Part shown: in pieces, positions 17,417 to 26,264 of the stretch
Numbering within the stretch: the first letter of the stretch is position 1
How the letters are laid out: each line of letters starts with the position of its first letter
Source of the DNA: Streptomyces griseoviridis
Lineage (GTDB): Bacteria; Actinomycetota; Actinomycetes; Streptomycetales; Streptomycetaceae
Assembly: GCF_005222485.1 (NCBI RefSeq)
Contig: NZ_CP029078.1
Span: 4,027,501 to 4,091,500 of the forward strand
Length of the DNA: 64,000 nt
Reading direction: 5' to 3'
Program-made: the position numbers and the translations under genes
The notes under the pieces: model-generated
What the model was told of the DNA's origin: nothing
Seen by the model: the letters and a program-made list of their open reading frames with translations, nothing else
Database searches by the model: none

Positions 17417-18730
17417 GAGGACCGGCCCGGTCGCCGGGCGGCGCCTGATCACCAGCGCCATCAGGGCGGCGGCGGCGCAGAGCGCGCCCGACGCGTACCA
17501 GACCATGTCGTAGCTGCCGAAGGCGTCCCTGGCCACGCCGCCGAGGAAGGCGACCAGGGCCGCGCCGACCTGGTGGGAGGCGAGGACCCAGCCGAAGACG
17601 ATCGCGCTGTCGTCGCCGTACTGCTCGCGGCAGAGGGCGACGGTCGGGGGGACGGTGGCGACCCAGTCGAGGCCGTAGAAGACGATGAAGAACAGCATCG
17701 GCGGGTGCACGCTCGGCGCCAGCAGCATCGGCAGGAACAGCAGCGAGATCCCGCGCAGGGCGTAGTAGACGGCGAGCAGCCTGCGCGGCTCGAAGCGGTC
17801 GGTGAACCAGCCGGAGGCGATGGTGCCGACGACGTCGAAGACGCCGATCACGGCGAGCAGCGAGGCGGCGGCCGTGACGGGCATGCCGTGGTCGTGGGCC
17901 GCGGGCACGAAGTGGGTCTGGACCAGGCCGTTGGTGGAGGCGCCGCAGATCGCGAAGGTGCCGGCGAGCAGCCAGAAGGTGCCGGTGCGGGCGGCGGCGA
18001 ACAGGACGGTGACGGCGCGGCGGGCGGCGCCCCGCGCGGGCTCGGGCCTGGGCACGAACGCGGTGGCGCCGTAGGGCTTGTGGCCGAGGTCGGCGGGGTG
18101 GTCACGCAGCAGCAGCCAGACGAACGGTACGACGGCGAGCGCGGCGAGGGCGACGGTCACGGCCGCCGGGCGCCAGTCGTGGGTCTCGACGATCCACGAC
18201 AGCAGCGGCAAGAAGATCAGCTGTCCGGAGGCGGAGGCGGCGGTGAGGATGCCGGTGACCAGGCCGCGCCGGGTGGTGAACCAGCGGTCGGTGACGGTCG
18301 CGGCGAACGCGAGGGCCATCGAGCCGGAGCCGAGGCCGACCAACAGGCCCCAGCTGAGCATGAGTTGCCAGGCCGAGGTCATCCAGACGGTGGACCCGGC
18401 GCCGACGGCTATCACGGTCAGCGCGACGGCGACCACCTTGCGGATGCCGAAGCGGTCCATCAGGGCCGCCGCGAACGGCGCGGTGAGCCCGTAGAGGGCG
18501 AGGTTGACGGAGACGGCCGCCCCGATAGTGCCGCGCGACCAGCCGAACTCCTGGTGCAGGGGGTCGATGAGCAGTCCCGGCAGGGATCTGAAGGCGGCGG
18601 CGCCGACGATCGTCACGAAGGTCACGGCCGCGACGAACCAGGCGCGGTGGATGCGGGGCGCCCGTGCGGCGGGTCCTGGGCGGCGCCTCGCGTGGTCGGT
18701 CACGGCGGCGGAGTCTTCGGTCTGCGTCAC
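17411..18730 (-). CDS. MFS transporter (oxalate/formate antiporter-like)
   Basis: A 439-residue major facilitator carrier with about 12 membrane helices split by a central cytoplasmic loop (about residues 205-235, PYGATAFVPRPEP). The loop between helices 2 and 3 has the family motif DRFGIRKV. It resembles the OFA/monocarboxylate porter branch, so a carboxylate substrate is plausible. It is divergent from the GlxA-type regulator with 72 bases between starts, suggesting control by that protein. Confidence 0.88.
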   Translation of the reverse strand: MTQTEDSAAVTDHARRRPGPAARAPRIHRAWFVAAVTFVTIVGAAAFRSLPGLLIDPLHQEFGWSRGTIGAAVSVNLALYGLTAPFAAALMDRFGIRKVVAVALTVIAVGAGSTVWMTSAWQLMLSWGLLVGLGSGSMALAFAATVTDRWFTTRRGLVTGILTAASASGQLIFLPLLSWIVETHDWRPAAVTVALAALAVVPFVWLLLRDHPADLGHKPYGATAFVPRPEPARGAARRAVTVLFAAARTGTFWLLAGTFAICGASTNGLVQTHFVPAAHDHGMPVTAAASLLAVIGVFDVVGTIASGWFTDRFEPRRLLAVYYALRGISLLFLPMLLAPSVHPPMLFFIVFYGLDWVATVPPTVALCREQYGDDSAIVFGWVLASHQVGAALVAFLGGVARDAFGSYDMVWYASGALCAAAALMALVIRRRPATGPVLA

Positions 18731-18802
18731 GTCCTAGAGCTTCCGGCGGGCGGCGCCCCCGCAGCGAGTGGCCCGAAGGACAGTGTTCGTTAGGATCGGG
18801 CC

Positions 18803-19903
18803 ATGAGCCGTGCCTCGCAGTACCGCCCGCACCGGATCGTCGTCCTCGCCCTCGACGGGCTGCTCCCCTTCGAGCTGGGGATACCGCACCGCATCTTCGG
18901 CCGCCCGAAGGACGCCGAGGGGCGCCCGCTGTACGAGGTCGTGACCTGCTCGGTGCGCCCGCCGGGCCCGGTGGAGACCGACGCCGACTTCACCGTGCAC
19001 GTCCCGCACGGCCCCGAGGCGCTGGCCGGCGCGGACACCGTCGTCGTCCCGGCCTCCTACGAGCTGGGTCCGGTCTTCGACGACGGTGTCCTCACCCCGG
19101 AGCTGGCCGCGGCCCTGGCGCTGATCCGCCCCGGCACCCGGATCGCCTCCATCTGCACCGGCGTGTACGTGCTCGCCGCCGCCGGGCTCCTCGACGGCCG
19201 CCGGGCGACCACGCACTGGGCGGAGGCGGACCGCCTCCAGCGCCTCTTCCCGCGGATCGACGTCGACCCCGACGTGCTGTTCATCGACGACGGCGACATC
19301 CTGACGTCGGCGGGTGTCGCGGCCGGCATCGACCTGTGCCTGCACATGGTCCGCCGCGACCACGGCGCCGCCGTCGCCAACGAGGTCGCCCGCCGTACGG
19401 TGGTCCCGCCGCACCGCGACGGCGGGCAGGCGCAGTTCATCCGGCATCCGGTGCCCGAGCCCCGGTCGGCGACCACGACGGCGGCCCGCGCGTGGGCCCT
19501 CGGCCGGCTGCACGAGCCGCTCCAGTTGCGGGACATGGCGGCCAGGGAGGCGATGTCGGTGCGCACCTTCACCCGCCGCTTCCGCGAGGAGGTCGGCGTC
19601 AGCCCCGGACAGTGGCTGACCGGGCAACGGGTGGAGCGGGCGCGGCAGTTGCTGGAGTCGTCCGATCTGTCCGTCGACCAGATCGCGAGGGACTGCGGGT
19701 TCGGCACCGCCCAGTCGATGCGCCAGCACCTCCAGTCGACGCTCGGTGTGACGCCGACGGCCTACCGGCGGACGTTCCGGGCGTCCGCCGGGAGCAGCCA
19801 GGCGGCACCGCCTCCGACGGGCCGTCAGAAGGTGAGCACCGCGCGCGCCACCCGTCCGGCCTCCGCGTCGGTCCGCGCCTTGTCGAACTCCTCCACCGGG
19901 TAG
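18803..19903 (+). CDS. GlxA family AraC-type regulator (DJ-1/PfpI + HTH)
   Basis: A 366-residue regulator. Residues about 10-180 form a DJ-1/PfpI glutamine-amidotransferase-like domain with Cys in the elbow SICTGVYVLAAAG. Residues about 225-320 carry the two AraC helix-turn-helix units (LRDMAAREAMSVRTFTRRF and VDQIARDCGFGTAQSMRQH). TAGGAT at 18791-18796 lies six bases before ATG 18803, so the mRNA is probably leaderless. The last 26 residues are coded antisense to the alcohol dehydrogenase C-terminus (79-base convergent overlap). It likely controls the adjacent MFS gene. Confidence 0.88.
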   Translation: MSRASQYRPHRIVVLALDGLLPFELGIPHRIFGRPKDAEGRPLYEVVTCSVRPPGPVETDADFTVHVPHGPEALAGADTVVVPASYELGPVFDDGVLTPELAAALALIRPGTRIASICTGVYVLAAAGLLDGRRATTHWAEADRLQRLFPRIDVDPDVLFIDDGDILTSAGVAAGIDLCLHMVRRDHGAAVANEVARRTVVPPHRDGGQAQFIRHPVPEPRSATTTAARAWALGRLHEPLQLRDMAAREAMSVRTFTRRFREEVGVSPGQWLTGQRVERARQLLESSDLSVDQIARDCGFGTAQSMRQHLQSTLGVTPTAYRRTFRASAGSSQAAPPPTGRQKVSTARATRPASASVRALSNSSTG

Positions 19904-20874
19904 GTCGCGGTGACGAGTTCGTCGAGGAGCAGCCGGCCCGTGCGGTACAGCTCCGCGTAGAGGGCGATGTCCCGCTGGGGGCGTGAGGAGCCGTAGCGGC
20001 AGCCGAGGACGGACTTGTCCAGGTAGAGCGAGGAGACCTGGAAGGACGCCTCGGCGGCGGCCGGCGGGACGCCCAGCAGCACGGCCTGTCCGTGCCGGTC
20101 CAGGAGGTCGACGGCCTGCCGGATCAGCTCGACCCGGCCCACGCACTCGAAGGCGTGGTCCACGCCGTCCGGCAGGATCTCACGCACCGGCCCGGTCGAG
20201 GTCAGGAAGTGGGTCGCCCCGAACTCCCTGGCCACCGCCTCCTTCGCCGGGTTGGCGTCCACGGCGACGATCGTCACCGCGCCCGCGATCCGCGCGCCCT
20301 GGAGGACGTTGAGGCCGACCCCGCCGGTCCCGATCACCAGGACGCTGTCGCCCCGGTCGACCCGGGCCCGGTTGAGGACGGCGCCGACCCCGGTCAGCAC
20401 CCCGCAGCCGATCAGCGCGGCGGACGTCAGCGGGAGGTCGTCGGGGATCCGCACCGCCTGGACGGCCTTCACCACGGTCCGCTCGGCGAACGCCGAGTCG
20501 GCCGCGAACTGGAACACCGGCCGCCCGCCCCTGGCGAAGGGCCGCCCGGGGCGCCCGATGGCCCGGCGGCACATGGTCGGCCTGCCCCGGTCGCACTCCG
20601 CGCAGGTCCCGCAGTTGGCGAGGGTGGAGAGCGCCACATGGTCGCCGGGCGCCACATGGGTGACGCCGGCCCCGACCGCCTCCACCACCCCGGCGCCCTC
20701 GTGCCCGAGCACCACGGGCACCGGGAACGGGATGGTCCCGTCGAGCACCGACAGGTCGCTGTGGCACAGCCCGGCGGCCCGCACGGCGACCAGCACCTCG
20801 CCCGGCCCCGGATCGCGCACCTCCAGGTCGTCCACGACCGCGACCCGCGTCCCGTCCCACACCACACCGCGCAT
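19825..20874 (-). CDS. zinc-dependent alcohol dehydrogenase
   Basis: A 349-residue medium-chain dehydrogenase that oxidises an alcohol to an aldehyde or ketone with NAD or a bound cofactor. The catalytic zinc ligands are Cys in GLCHSD and His in GHEGAG. The structural zinc motif has four Cys (CGTCAECDRGRPTMC), and the nucleotide motif is GTGGVG near residue 184. It resembles the class III / NDMA-dependent branch. ATG 20874 shares one base with the stop of the dehydrogenase gene upstream, so it is the last gene of the SDR-ACAD-ADH operon. Confidence 0.9.
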   Translation of the reverse strand: MRGVVWDGTRVAVVDDLEVRDPGPGEVLVAVRAAGLCHSDLSVLDGTIPFPVPVVLGHEGAGVVEAVGAGVTHVAPGDHVALSTLANCGTCAECDRGRPTMCRRAIGRPGRPFARGGRPVFQFAADSAFAERTVVKAVQAVRIPDDLPLTSAALIGCGVLTGVGAVLNRARVDRGDSVLVIGTGGVGLNVLQGARIAGAVTIVAVDANPAKEAVAREFGATHFLTSTGPVREILPDGVDHAFECVGRVELIRQAVDLLDRHGQAVLLGVPPAAAEASFQVSSLYLDKSVLGCRYGSSRPQRDIALYAELYRTGRLLLDELVTATYPVEEFDKARTDAEAGRVARAVLTF

Positions 20875-22025
20875 CACACGGCCCCCTTCGGCTCCCTCGG
20901 CAGCCCGAGCACCCGCTCGGCGATGATCGTGCGCTGGATCTGGTCCGAGCCGCCGTAGACGGTGTCGGCCCGGGAGAACAGGAACAGGTGCTGCGCCGCG
21001 TCGAGCGCGTACGGCGTCCCGGGCGTCCAGTCCGCGGGGCCGACCCCGGCCGCCGCGCCCCGCACCTGCACGGCCAGCTCCCCGAGCCGCTGGTGCCAGC
21101 CCGCCCACAGCAGCTTGGCGACACTGGGCGCCCCCGCGTCACCCGAACCCCCCAGTGTCCGAAGGGCGTTCCAGCGCATGGCCCGCAACTCGGCCCAGAG
21201 CGTGACCAGTCGGTCCCGCAGCACCGGATCGTCGGCGGCGCCCGAGGCGACGGCGGCCCGCACCACCCGCCCCAACTCCTCGGCGAACCCGATCTGCTGG
21301 GCCAGGGTGGAGACGCCGCGCTCGAAGCCGAGCAGGCTCATCGCGACCTTCCAGCCGTCGCCGGCGCCGCCCACGACATGCTCGGCGCGGGCCACCGCCC
21401 CGTCGAAGAAGACCTCGTTGAAGTCGCTGGTCCCGGTCAGCTGCCTGATCGGCCGCACCTCGATCAGCTCCGGCTGGTCCATCGGCACCAGCAGGAACGT
21501 CAGGCCGTGGTGGCGCCGGGAGTCGGGGTCGGTGCGCGCCAGCACGAAGCACCAGTCGGCCTCGTGGGCGAGGGAGGTCCAGATCTTCTGCCCGGTGATC
21601 CGGTAGTGGCCGTCGCCCTGCCGCTCCGCCCGGGTCCGCACCCCCGCGAGGTCGGACCCCGCGCCGGGTTCGCTGTAGCCCTGGCACCACCACTCCTCAC
21701 CCGCGGCGACGGCGGGCAGGAAGCGCCGCTTCTGGGCGTCGCTGCCGTGCGCGAGGAGCGTCGGCGCGAGCAGGTTCTCGCCGATGTGCCCGGACCGCGC
21801 GGGGGCGCCGGAGCGCGCGTACTCCTCGGCCCAGACGACCTGTTCGGTGAGGGAGGCGGTGCGGTTGCCGTACCCGGCCTCCCCCCAGCCGAGGCCGATC
21901 CAGCCGTCCCGGCCGAGGACCCGCTCCCAGCCGCGCCGGTCGCCCGCACCGGACACGTGCGCCGCGAGCCACTCCCGCGAGCGGGCCCTGAACTCCTCGT
22001 CCCCGGCGGCGAATCCAAAGTCCAC
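20874..22025 (-). CDS. acyl-CoA dehydrogenase
   Basis: A 383-residue flavoenzyme that introduces the alpha-beta double bond in an acyl-CoA. The FAD-binding segment WCQGYSEPGAGSDLAG is near residue 120. The Glu usually found in the YEGT motif is absent (VYGGSDQIQRTI), but a Glu in GFERGVST matches the base position used by isovaleryl-CoA-type enzymes. GTG 22025 follows GGAAGG by about 8 bases. It is similar to the large subunits of steroid side-chain heteromeric dehydrogenases, but has no small partner next to it. Confidence 0.9.
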   Translation of the reverse strand: MDFGFAAGDEEFRARSREWLAAHVSGAGDRRGWERVLGRDGWIGLGWGEAGYGNRTASLTEQVVWAEEYARSGAPARSGHIGENLLAPTLLAHGSDAQKRRFLPAVAAGEEWWCQGYSEPGAGSDLAGVRTRAERQGDGHYRITGQKIWTSLAHEADWCFVLARTDPDSRRHHGLTFLLVPMDQPELIEVRPIRQLTGTSDFNEVFFDGAVARAEHVVGGAGDGWKVAMSLLGFERGVSTLAQQIGFAEELGRVVRAAVASGAADDPVLRDRLVTLWAELRAMRWNALRTLGGSGDAGAPSVAKLLWAGWHQRLGELAVQVRGAAAGVGPADWTPGTPYALDAAQHLFLFSRADTVYGGSDQIQRTIIAERVLGLPREPKGAV

Positions 22026-22093
22026 GAGGTTCCCTTCCTGGCGCCGACGTACCGGACCGAGCGGCGGGGCGTGCCGGTCGCGCGCCCCGCCCG

Positions 22094-23005
22094 TCATGTG
22101 TTCGGCCGCTCCCCCGCCCGCGCGGCCCGCCCCATCTCCGCGACCCGCTCCAGCAGCGGCATCGGGTCCACGCCCACGGTCCCCGGCAGGAACGCCGCGA
22201 TCCGCTCGGGTGTCCAGGCCCCCTCCGCGTAGGCGGCCCGCAACTCCCTCGGCTGCGCCCACACGGCGAGTTTGGGTCCGGCGACGGTGTACACCTGCCC
22301 GGTGATGCCCTGCTCCCTGGCCTGCTCGGACAGCAGGTAGACGACGAGCGCGGCGACGTCCGCCGGCTCGCCGATCTCCGTCAGCTCCATGGGCACCCCG
22401 GCCGACATCCGGGTCCTGGCGACCGGCGCCACCGCGTTGGCGCTCACCCCGTAGGTGTGCAGTCCGAGGGCGGCGCTGCGCACCAGCGAGATGATCCCGC
22501 CCTTGGCGGCGCTGTAGTTGGCCTGCGACACCGACCCCTGGTGGTTGCCGCTGGTGAAGCCGATGAGGGTGCCCGAGCGCTGGGCGCGCATCACGGCGGA
22601 GGCGGCCCTGAAGACGGTGAAGGTGCCCTTGAGGTGGGTCGCGACCACCGGGTCCCACTCCTGCTCGGACATGTTGAACAGCATCCGCTCGCGCAGGATC
22701 CCGGCGACGCAGACGACGCCGTCGAGCCGCCCGTAGGACGCCAGCGCGGTGTCCACGAGGCGCTGCCCGCCCGCCATGGTGGAGATGTCGTCGGCGACGG
22801 CGACGGCCTCGCCGCCGGCCGCCGTGATCTCCTCGACGACCTGGTCGGCGATGTCGCTCGTGGGGTCGGCGCCGGCCACCGAGACGCCGTAGTCGTTGAC
22901 GACGACGCGGGCGCCCTCGTCGGCCGCGGCGAGCGCCACCGCCCGGCCGATGCCGCGGCCCGCGCCCGTCACGGCGACCACCTTGCCTGCCAAGAAGTTC
23001 CCCAC
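22094..23005 (-). CDS. SDR family oxidoreductase (3-hydroxyacyl-CoA dehydrogenase-like)
   Basis: A 303-residue short-chain dehydrogenase. The NAD motif is TGAGRGIG at about residue 14, followed by VVVNDYG, as in peroxisomal multifunctional protein / HSD17B4-type 3-hydroxyacyl-CoA dehydrogenases. The catalytic Ser and YxxxK are in TSGNHQGSVSQANYSAAK. The C-terminal 60 residues extend beyond the usual fold. GTG 23005 has a GGAAGGGG ribosome site. It heads the operon SDR-ACAD-ADH and shares an operator region with the divergent cyclase gene. Confidence 0.88.
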   Translation of the reverse strand: MGNFLAGKVVAVTGAGRGIGRAVALAAADEGARVVVNDYGVSVAGADPTSDIADQVVEEITAAGGEAVAVADDISTMAGGQRLVDTALASYGRLDGVVCVAGILRERMLFNMSEQEWDPVVATHLKGTFTVFRAASAVMRAQRSGTLIGFTSGNHQGSVSQANYSAAKGGIISLVRSAALGLHTYGVSANAVAPVARTRMSAGVPMELTEIGEPADVAALVVYLLSEQAREQGITGQVYTVAGPKLAVWAQPRELRAAYAEGAWTPERIAAFLPGTVGVDPMPLLERVAEMGRAARAGERPNT

Positions 23006-23024
23006 GCCGGCCCCTTCCCGCGGT

Positions 23025-23043
23025 TTCTGACGGTCCGTTAGAT
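23025..23043. promoter_or_regulatory. operator palindrome, site D
   Basis: TTCTGACGGTCCGTTAGAT lies between the divergent SDR and cyclase genes, 20 bp from the SDR start and 45 bp from the cyclase start, so one site could control both directions. Confidence 0.7.
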
Positions 23044-23087
23044 TTTTGACCCGCCAGCCGCCCGGAGACAAGCCCTGGGGAGAGCCG

Positions 23088-24014
23088 ATGTCGCTGCCCG
23101 CCGAATTCCACGAGATCGCCCGGCGCGTGAACAACTGGGGCCGCTGGGGAGAAGACGACGAGATCGGCACCCTCAACCTGATCACCGACGCCGTGGTGCG
23201 CGAGGCGGCGGCCACCGTCCGCACCGGCCGCCGGATCCCGCTCGCGCTGCCGCTGAAGCAGGACGGCGTGCAGAGCGGGCTGATCCCGGGGCGGGTCAAT
23301 CCGCTGCACGCGATGGTGCAGATCAACCAGGAGATCTTCGGCCCCGGCACGGTCGCGTGCAGCGACGACGCGGTGACCATGGGCCTCCAGGCGGGCACCC
23401 ACTGGGACGCGCTGCCCCATGTCTCGCACTCCGGGCGCCTGTACAACGGCCGGCCGGCCGACTCCGTGACCGCGCACGGCGGCGCCGCCTTCAGCTCGAT
23501 CGCCACCGCCCGGCACGTCGTCTCGCGCGGGGTGCTGCTCGACGTGGCGCGGGCACACGGCACCGACCGGCTGCCGGGCGGGCACGCGGTGACCCCGGAG
23601 GATCTGACGGCGGCGGAGGAGCTGGCCGGGACCCGGGTGCGGGCCGGGGACGTGGTGCTGGTGCGGACCGGTCAGGTGGGCGTGTACCTGGCCGGGGACC
23701 GGGAGGGGTACGCGTATCCGTCGCCGGGGCTCTCGGTGCGGACGCCCGAGTGGTTCCACGCCCGGGACGTGGCCGCCGTCGCCAACGACACCCTGACCTT
23801 CGAGATCTTCCCGCCGGAGATCGAGGACCTGTGGCTGCCGGTGCACGCCCTCGACCTGGTGGAGATGGGAATGCTCCAGGGTCAGAACTGGAATCTCGAA
23901 GAGTTGTCCACAGCCTGTGGAGAAAGTCGGCGCTACAGCTTCCTGCTGTCGGCGATGCCCGAGCCGTTCGCCGGGGCGACCGGCACCCCGGTGGCGCCGG
24001 TGGCCATCCTCTGA
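23088..24014 (+). CDS. cyclase family protein (kynurenine formamidase-like hydrolase)
   Basis: A 308-residue metal-dependent hydrolase. The family signature appears as GTHWDALPHVSH (about residues 102-113), giving the His/Asp/His metal ligands of kynurenine formamidase and isatin hydrolase relatives. These open amide, lactam or lactone bonds. ATG 23088 is preceded by GGGGAGAG. It is divergent from the SDR operon and shares site D, so it probably acts on a ring-opened or lactone intermediate of the same pathway; the substrate is not known. Confidence 0.85.
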   Translation: MSLPAEFHEIARRVNNWGRWGEDDEIGTLNLITDAVVREAAATVRTGRRIPLALPLKQDGVQSGLIPGRVNPLHAMVQINQEIFGPGTVACSDDAVTMGLQAGTHWDALPHVSHSGRLYNGRPADSVTAHGGAAFSSIATARHVVSRGVLLDVARAHGTDRLPGGHAVTPEDLTAAEELAGTRVRAGDVVLVRTGQVGVYLAGDREGYAYPSPGLSVRTPEWFHARDVAAVANDTLTFEIFPPEIEDLWLPVHALDLVEMGMLQGQNWNLEELSTACGESRRYSFLLSAMPEPFAGATGTPVAPVAIL

Positions 24015-24056
24015 CGGCGGCAGGCGCGCTCCCCCGAAAGAACGGAACGGCACGGT

Positions 24057-24113
24057 CCGGACGGCGGCGCGGCGCTGCCCGCCCCGAGCACGGCACCGCG
24101 CGCCGCCGTCCGG
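24057..24113. terminator. bidirectional terminator hairpin
   Basis: A perfect 15-bp inverted repeat (24057-24071 with 24099-24113) encloses a 27-base loop, between the convergent cyclase and HATPase genes. The rest of the 394-base gap (24015-24408) shows no convincing gene. Confidence 0.6.
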
Positions 24114-24408
24114 TTCGGCGTACCCGCCCCTGGTCCCGCGGAGCCCGCGAGGACCGACGCCGAATCACGACCCACGCTCGCCGAGGGCCCCCGTCACCGG
24201 AGCCCTCGCCGTCCCCTCGCGGCGAATCGCTGAACACCAGCGTGATCAGACGGTCACGAGGCGTCAACAGCCGTTCGGGGAATTGTCCCGTGCCCCCGCA
24301 TCACGACGGCAGCGCACGGAAGCACGGCGGGCGCGCGGCGGGGCGACAGGAGGGGACGGCGGGAGAGGGGTGACCGCGGGGAGAAGGTGGACGCCCGTGC
24401 GCCGCCCC

Positions 24409-24894
24409 TCAGACGGAGATCCCGTCCAGCAGGGACGACAGACCCTCGTAGCTCGGCAGGCCGCCGCAGGGCCGCGAGGACCGCCGGCGCCCCCCGTACC
24501 GGTCGAGCTCGCACCAGATCCGCTTGCCGCTGCCCTCCGCGCTCCATCCCCAGCGGTCGGCGAGGCCGTCGACGAGGGCGAGGCCGCGTCCGCCGGTCGC
24601 CTCGCCGTCCACGCAGCGGGGCACCGGCGCGCGGGCGCTGGTGTCGGTGACCTCGAGGCGGACGGTGGCCGACGCCTCGGCGGCACCGGAGAGCGACAGC
24701 CGCAGCACGGCCGGCCTGCCGGTGTGCACCACGGCGTTGGTGACCAGTTCGGAGACGAGCAGGACCAGCGTCTCGGCGAGGGGCTCGTCGGCCGTTATCC
24801 CGCACCCGGCGAGGCGCGAACGGGCCCACCGTCGGGCTCGCCCCACCTCGGCGGGGTCGGGCCGGATCTCCAGTTGCACTTGAAGCACCTGCAC
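24409..24894 (-). CDS. HATPase (RsbW-like) ATP-binding protein
   Basis: A 161-residue single-domain GHKL ATPase of the anti-sigma-factor/serine kinase type. The N box is seen as LLVSELVTNAVVHTG (about residues 44-58) and the G1/G2 region as CVDGEATGGRGLALVDGLADRWG. Streptomyces has many such orphans, which act as switch proteins or partners of HTH regulators. The start is GTG 24894; a short upstream ORF ends 4 bases earlier. No STAS or phosphatase gene is adjacent, but a STAS antagonist lies at 31002. Confidence 0.85.
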   Translation of the reverse strand: MQVLQVQLEIRPDPAEVGRARRWARSRLAGCGITADEPLAETLVLLVSELVTNAVVHTGRPAVLRLSLSGAAEASATVRLEVTDTSARAPVPRCVDGEATGGRGLALVDGLADRWGWSAEGSGKRIWCELDRYGGRRRSSRPCGGLPSYEGLSSLLDGISV

Positions 24895-25399
24895 CGCTCA
24901 CACCATCCGAACCGGCGGACACATGACCTCACGCCGCGCACTCGCCGCGTCGAGGGCCACGATCGTAGCCATTTTCTGCATGGCCAGAACAACGGCCAGA
25001 GCAAGGGTCACGGAACGTGAATTCCTTGCGAGACAGCATCGTTGACGTACAGTCACCCCAACAAGCGCTTCGGGCATATTCCCGCGCGAAGGAGTACCTG
25101 TGCGCCATACTGTGCGACGCTCGCCAGGAGGAGTCGAACAGGCGGGGGCCAGGGCCCGTACCGCCCGGCGAGGACCGGCGCGCACCGCCCGGTCCGGCGT
25201 CGCCCCGGGGGCCGCACCGGTACCGTTCGCGCCAGGAACCACTCGCATCTCACCCAAGGTACCGGAGCGACGGCCCGACTCCGGGCGGTGACGACACATC
25301 CGGGTCACGCACCCCGAATTGAACGCTGCGTAGTGCCGCCCCGCCACGATCCGCGACATGATCGACAGCGCCGCCGAGGGCCGTGCGGGCAGCGGCCGT
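24895..25399. other. intergenic region upstream of the HATPase gene
   Basis: This 505-base gap is less G+C rich than its surroundings near 24960-25080. On the minus strand a short ORF ends at 24898, four bases before the HATPase start, and reads MATIVALDAASARREVMC. On the plus strand GTG 25100 with a good AAGGAG site opens a 63-codon Arg/Gly/Pro-rich frame (25100-25291). Neither is recognised and both may be chance. A degenerate palindrome TTGACGTACAGTCAC lies at 25042-25056. Confidence 0.4.
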
Positions 25400-26263
25400 T
25401 CAGGCGACGAGATCCGCGGCGAGTGCCTCCTCGGCCGCCGCTCCGCCCCCGCCGCGCGCGGCCCGCACCCACGCCCGCTTCAGATGCAGATGCACCTCGG
25501 ACTCCCAGGTGAAGCCCATGCCGCCGTGCACCTGGAGGCAGTCGCGGGCGCCGTCGACGGCGGCCTCGTCGGCGAGCAGCCTGGCCGCGGCGATGTCGGC
25601 GCCCGCGCCGGTGACGGCGGCCGCGTAGACGGCGGCGCGGGCGGTCTCGGCCCGCACCAGGAGCCCCGCGCACAGGTGCTGGACGGCCTGGAAGGCGCCG
25701 ATGGGCCGTCCGAACTGCTCACGGCTCCGGGCGTGTTGCACGGCGAGATCGCACACACGGACGGCGGTGCCCAGTTGTTCGGCCGCGGTGAGCAGCACGG
25801 CGACGGGATCGACGGGGGCCGGGTGGGCCACCCGGTGCAGGGGCGTGAGCGGATCGAGGGACCGGACGGCGACGGCGCCCGCCGCGCCCGGCCGCACCAC
25901 GTCGGCCGCCGCCAGCCACTCCACCGTCCGCCCGTCGGCCGCCGCGACGACGGTCTCGCCGCTCGCCGCGCCCGGTACCTTTCCTGCGGCCCGGTGGGTG
26001 GCGATCAACGGGCCGGTGAGCAGGGCCCGCCCGGCCTCCTCGAACACCAACACGGCCTCGGGCAACCCCAGTCCGACCCCGCCGTCGCGTTCCGGCAGGC
26101 AGAGGGCGAAGAGTCCGGCGTCCCCGAGCGCCTTCCACAGCGCCCGGTCGAGGCCGGGCCTGGCGACGGCCGCGCGCCGGGTTGCCGCGTCGAACCGCCG
26201 GTCGAGCAGGTCGCGGGTGGCGCGCCGCAAGGCCCGCTGGTCCTCGGTGAGTTGGAAGCGCAT
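25400..26263 (-). CDS. small acyl-CoA dehydrogenase subunit
   Basis: A 287-residue acyl-CoA dehydrogenase homologue, roughly 90 residues shorter than normal. The N-terminal helical domain (FQLTEDQRALRRATRDLLDRR) and C-terminal helical domain (GRPIGAFQAVQHLCAG, then QVHGGMGFTWESEVHLH) are present, but the middle beta domain is much reduced. Known heteromeric dehydrogenases of steroid side-chain degradation pair such a subunit with a full-length one. The full-length gene is immediately upstream with one base between, so an alpha2beta2 enzyme is likely. The gene is last in the operon. Confidence 0.87.
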   Translation of the reverse strand: MRFQLTEDQRALRRATRDLLDRRFDAATRRAAVARPGLDRALWKALGDAGLFALCLPERDGGVGLGLPEAVLVFEEAGRALLTGPLIATHRAAGKVPGAASGETVVAAADGRTVEWLAAADVVRPGAAGAVAVRSLDPLTPLHRVAHPAPVDPVAVLLTAAEQLGTAVRVCDLAVQHARSREQFGRPIGAFQAVQHLCAGLLVRAETARAAVYAAAVTGAGADIAAARLLADEAAVDGARDCLQVHGGMGFTWESEVHLHLKRAWVRAARGGGGAAAEEALAADLVA

Positions 26264-26264
26264 G

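Noticed and set aside
25042..25056. TTGACGTACAGTCAC as an eighth operator copy
   Set aside because: Only the inner TGAC/GTCA bases fit, and no acyl-CoA gene starts nearby; likely chance.
25100..25291. 63-codon ORF with a good ribosome site
   Set aside because: Composition is Arg/Gly/Pro-rich as in shadow frames and no family features are seen; mentioned only in the region entry.
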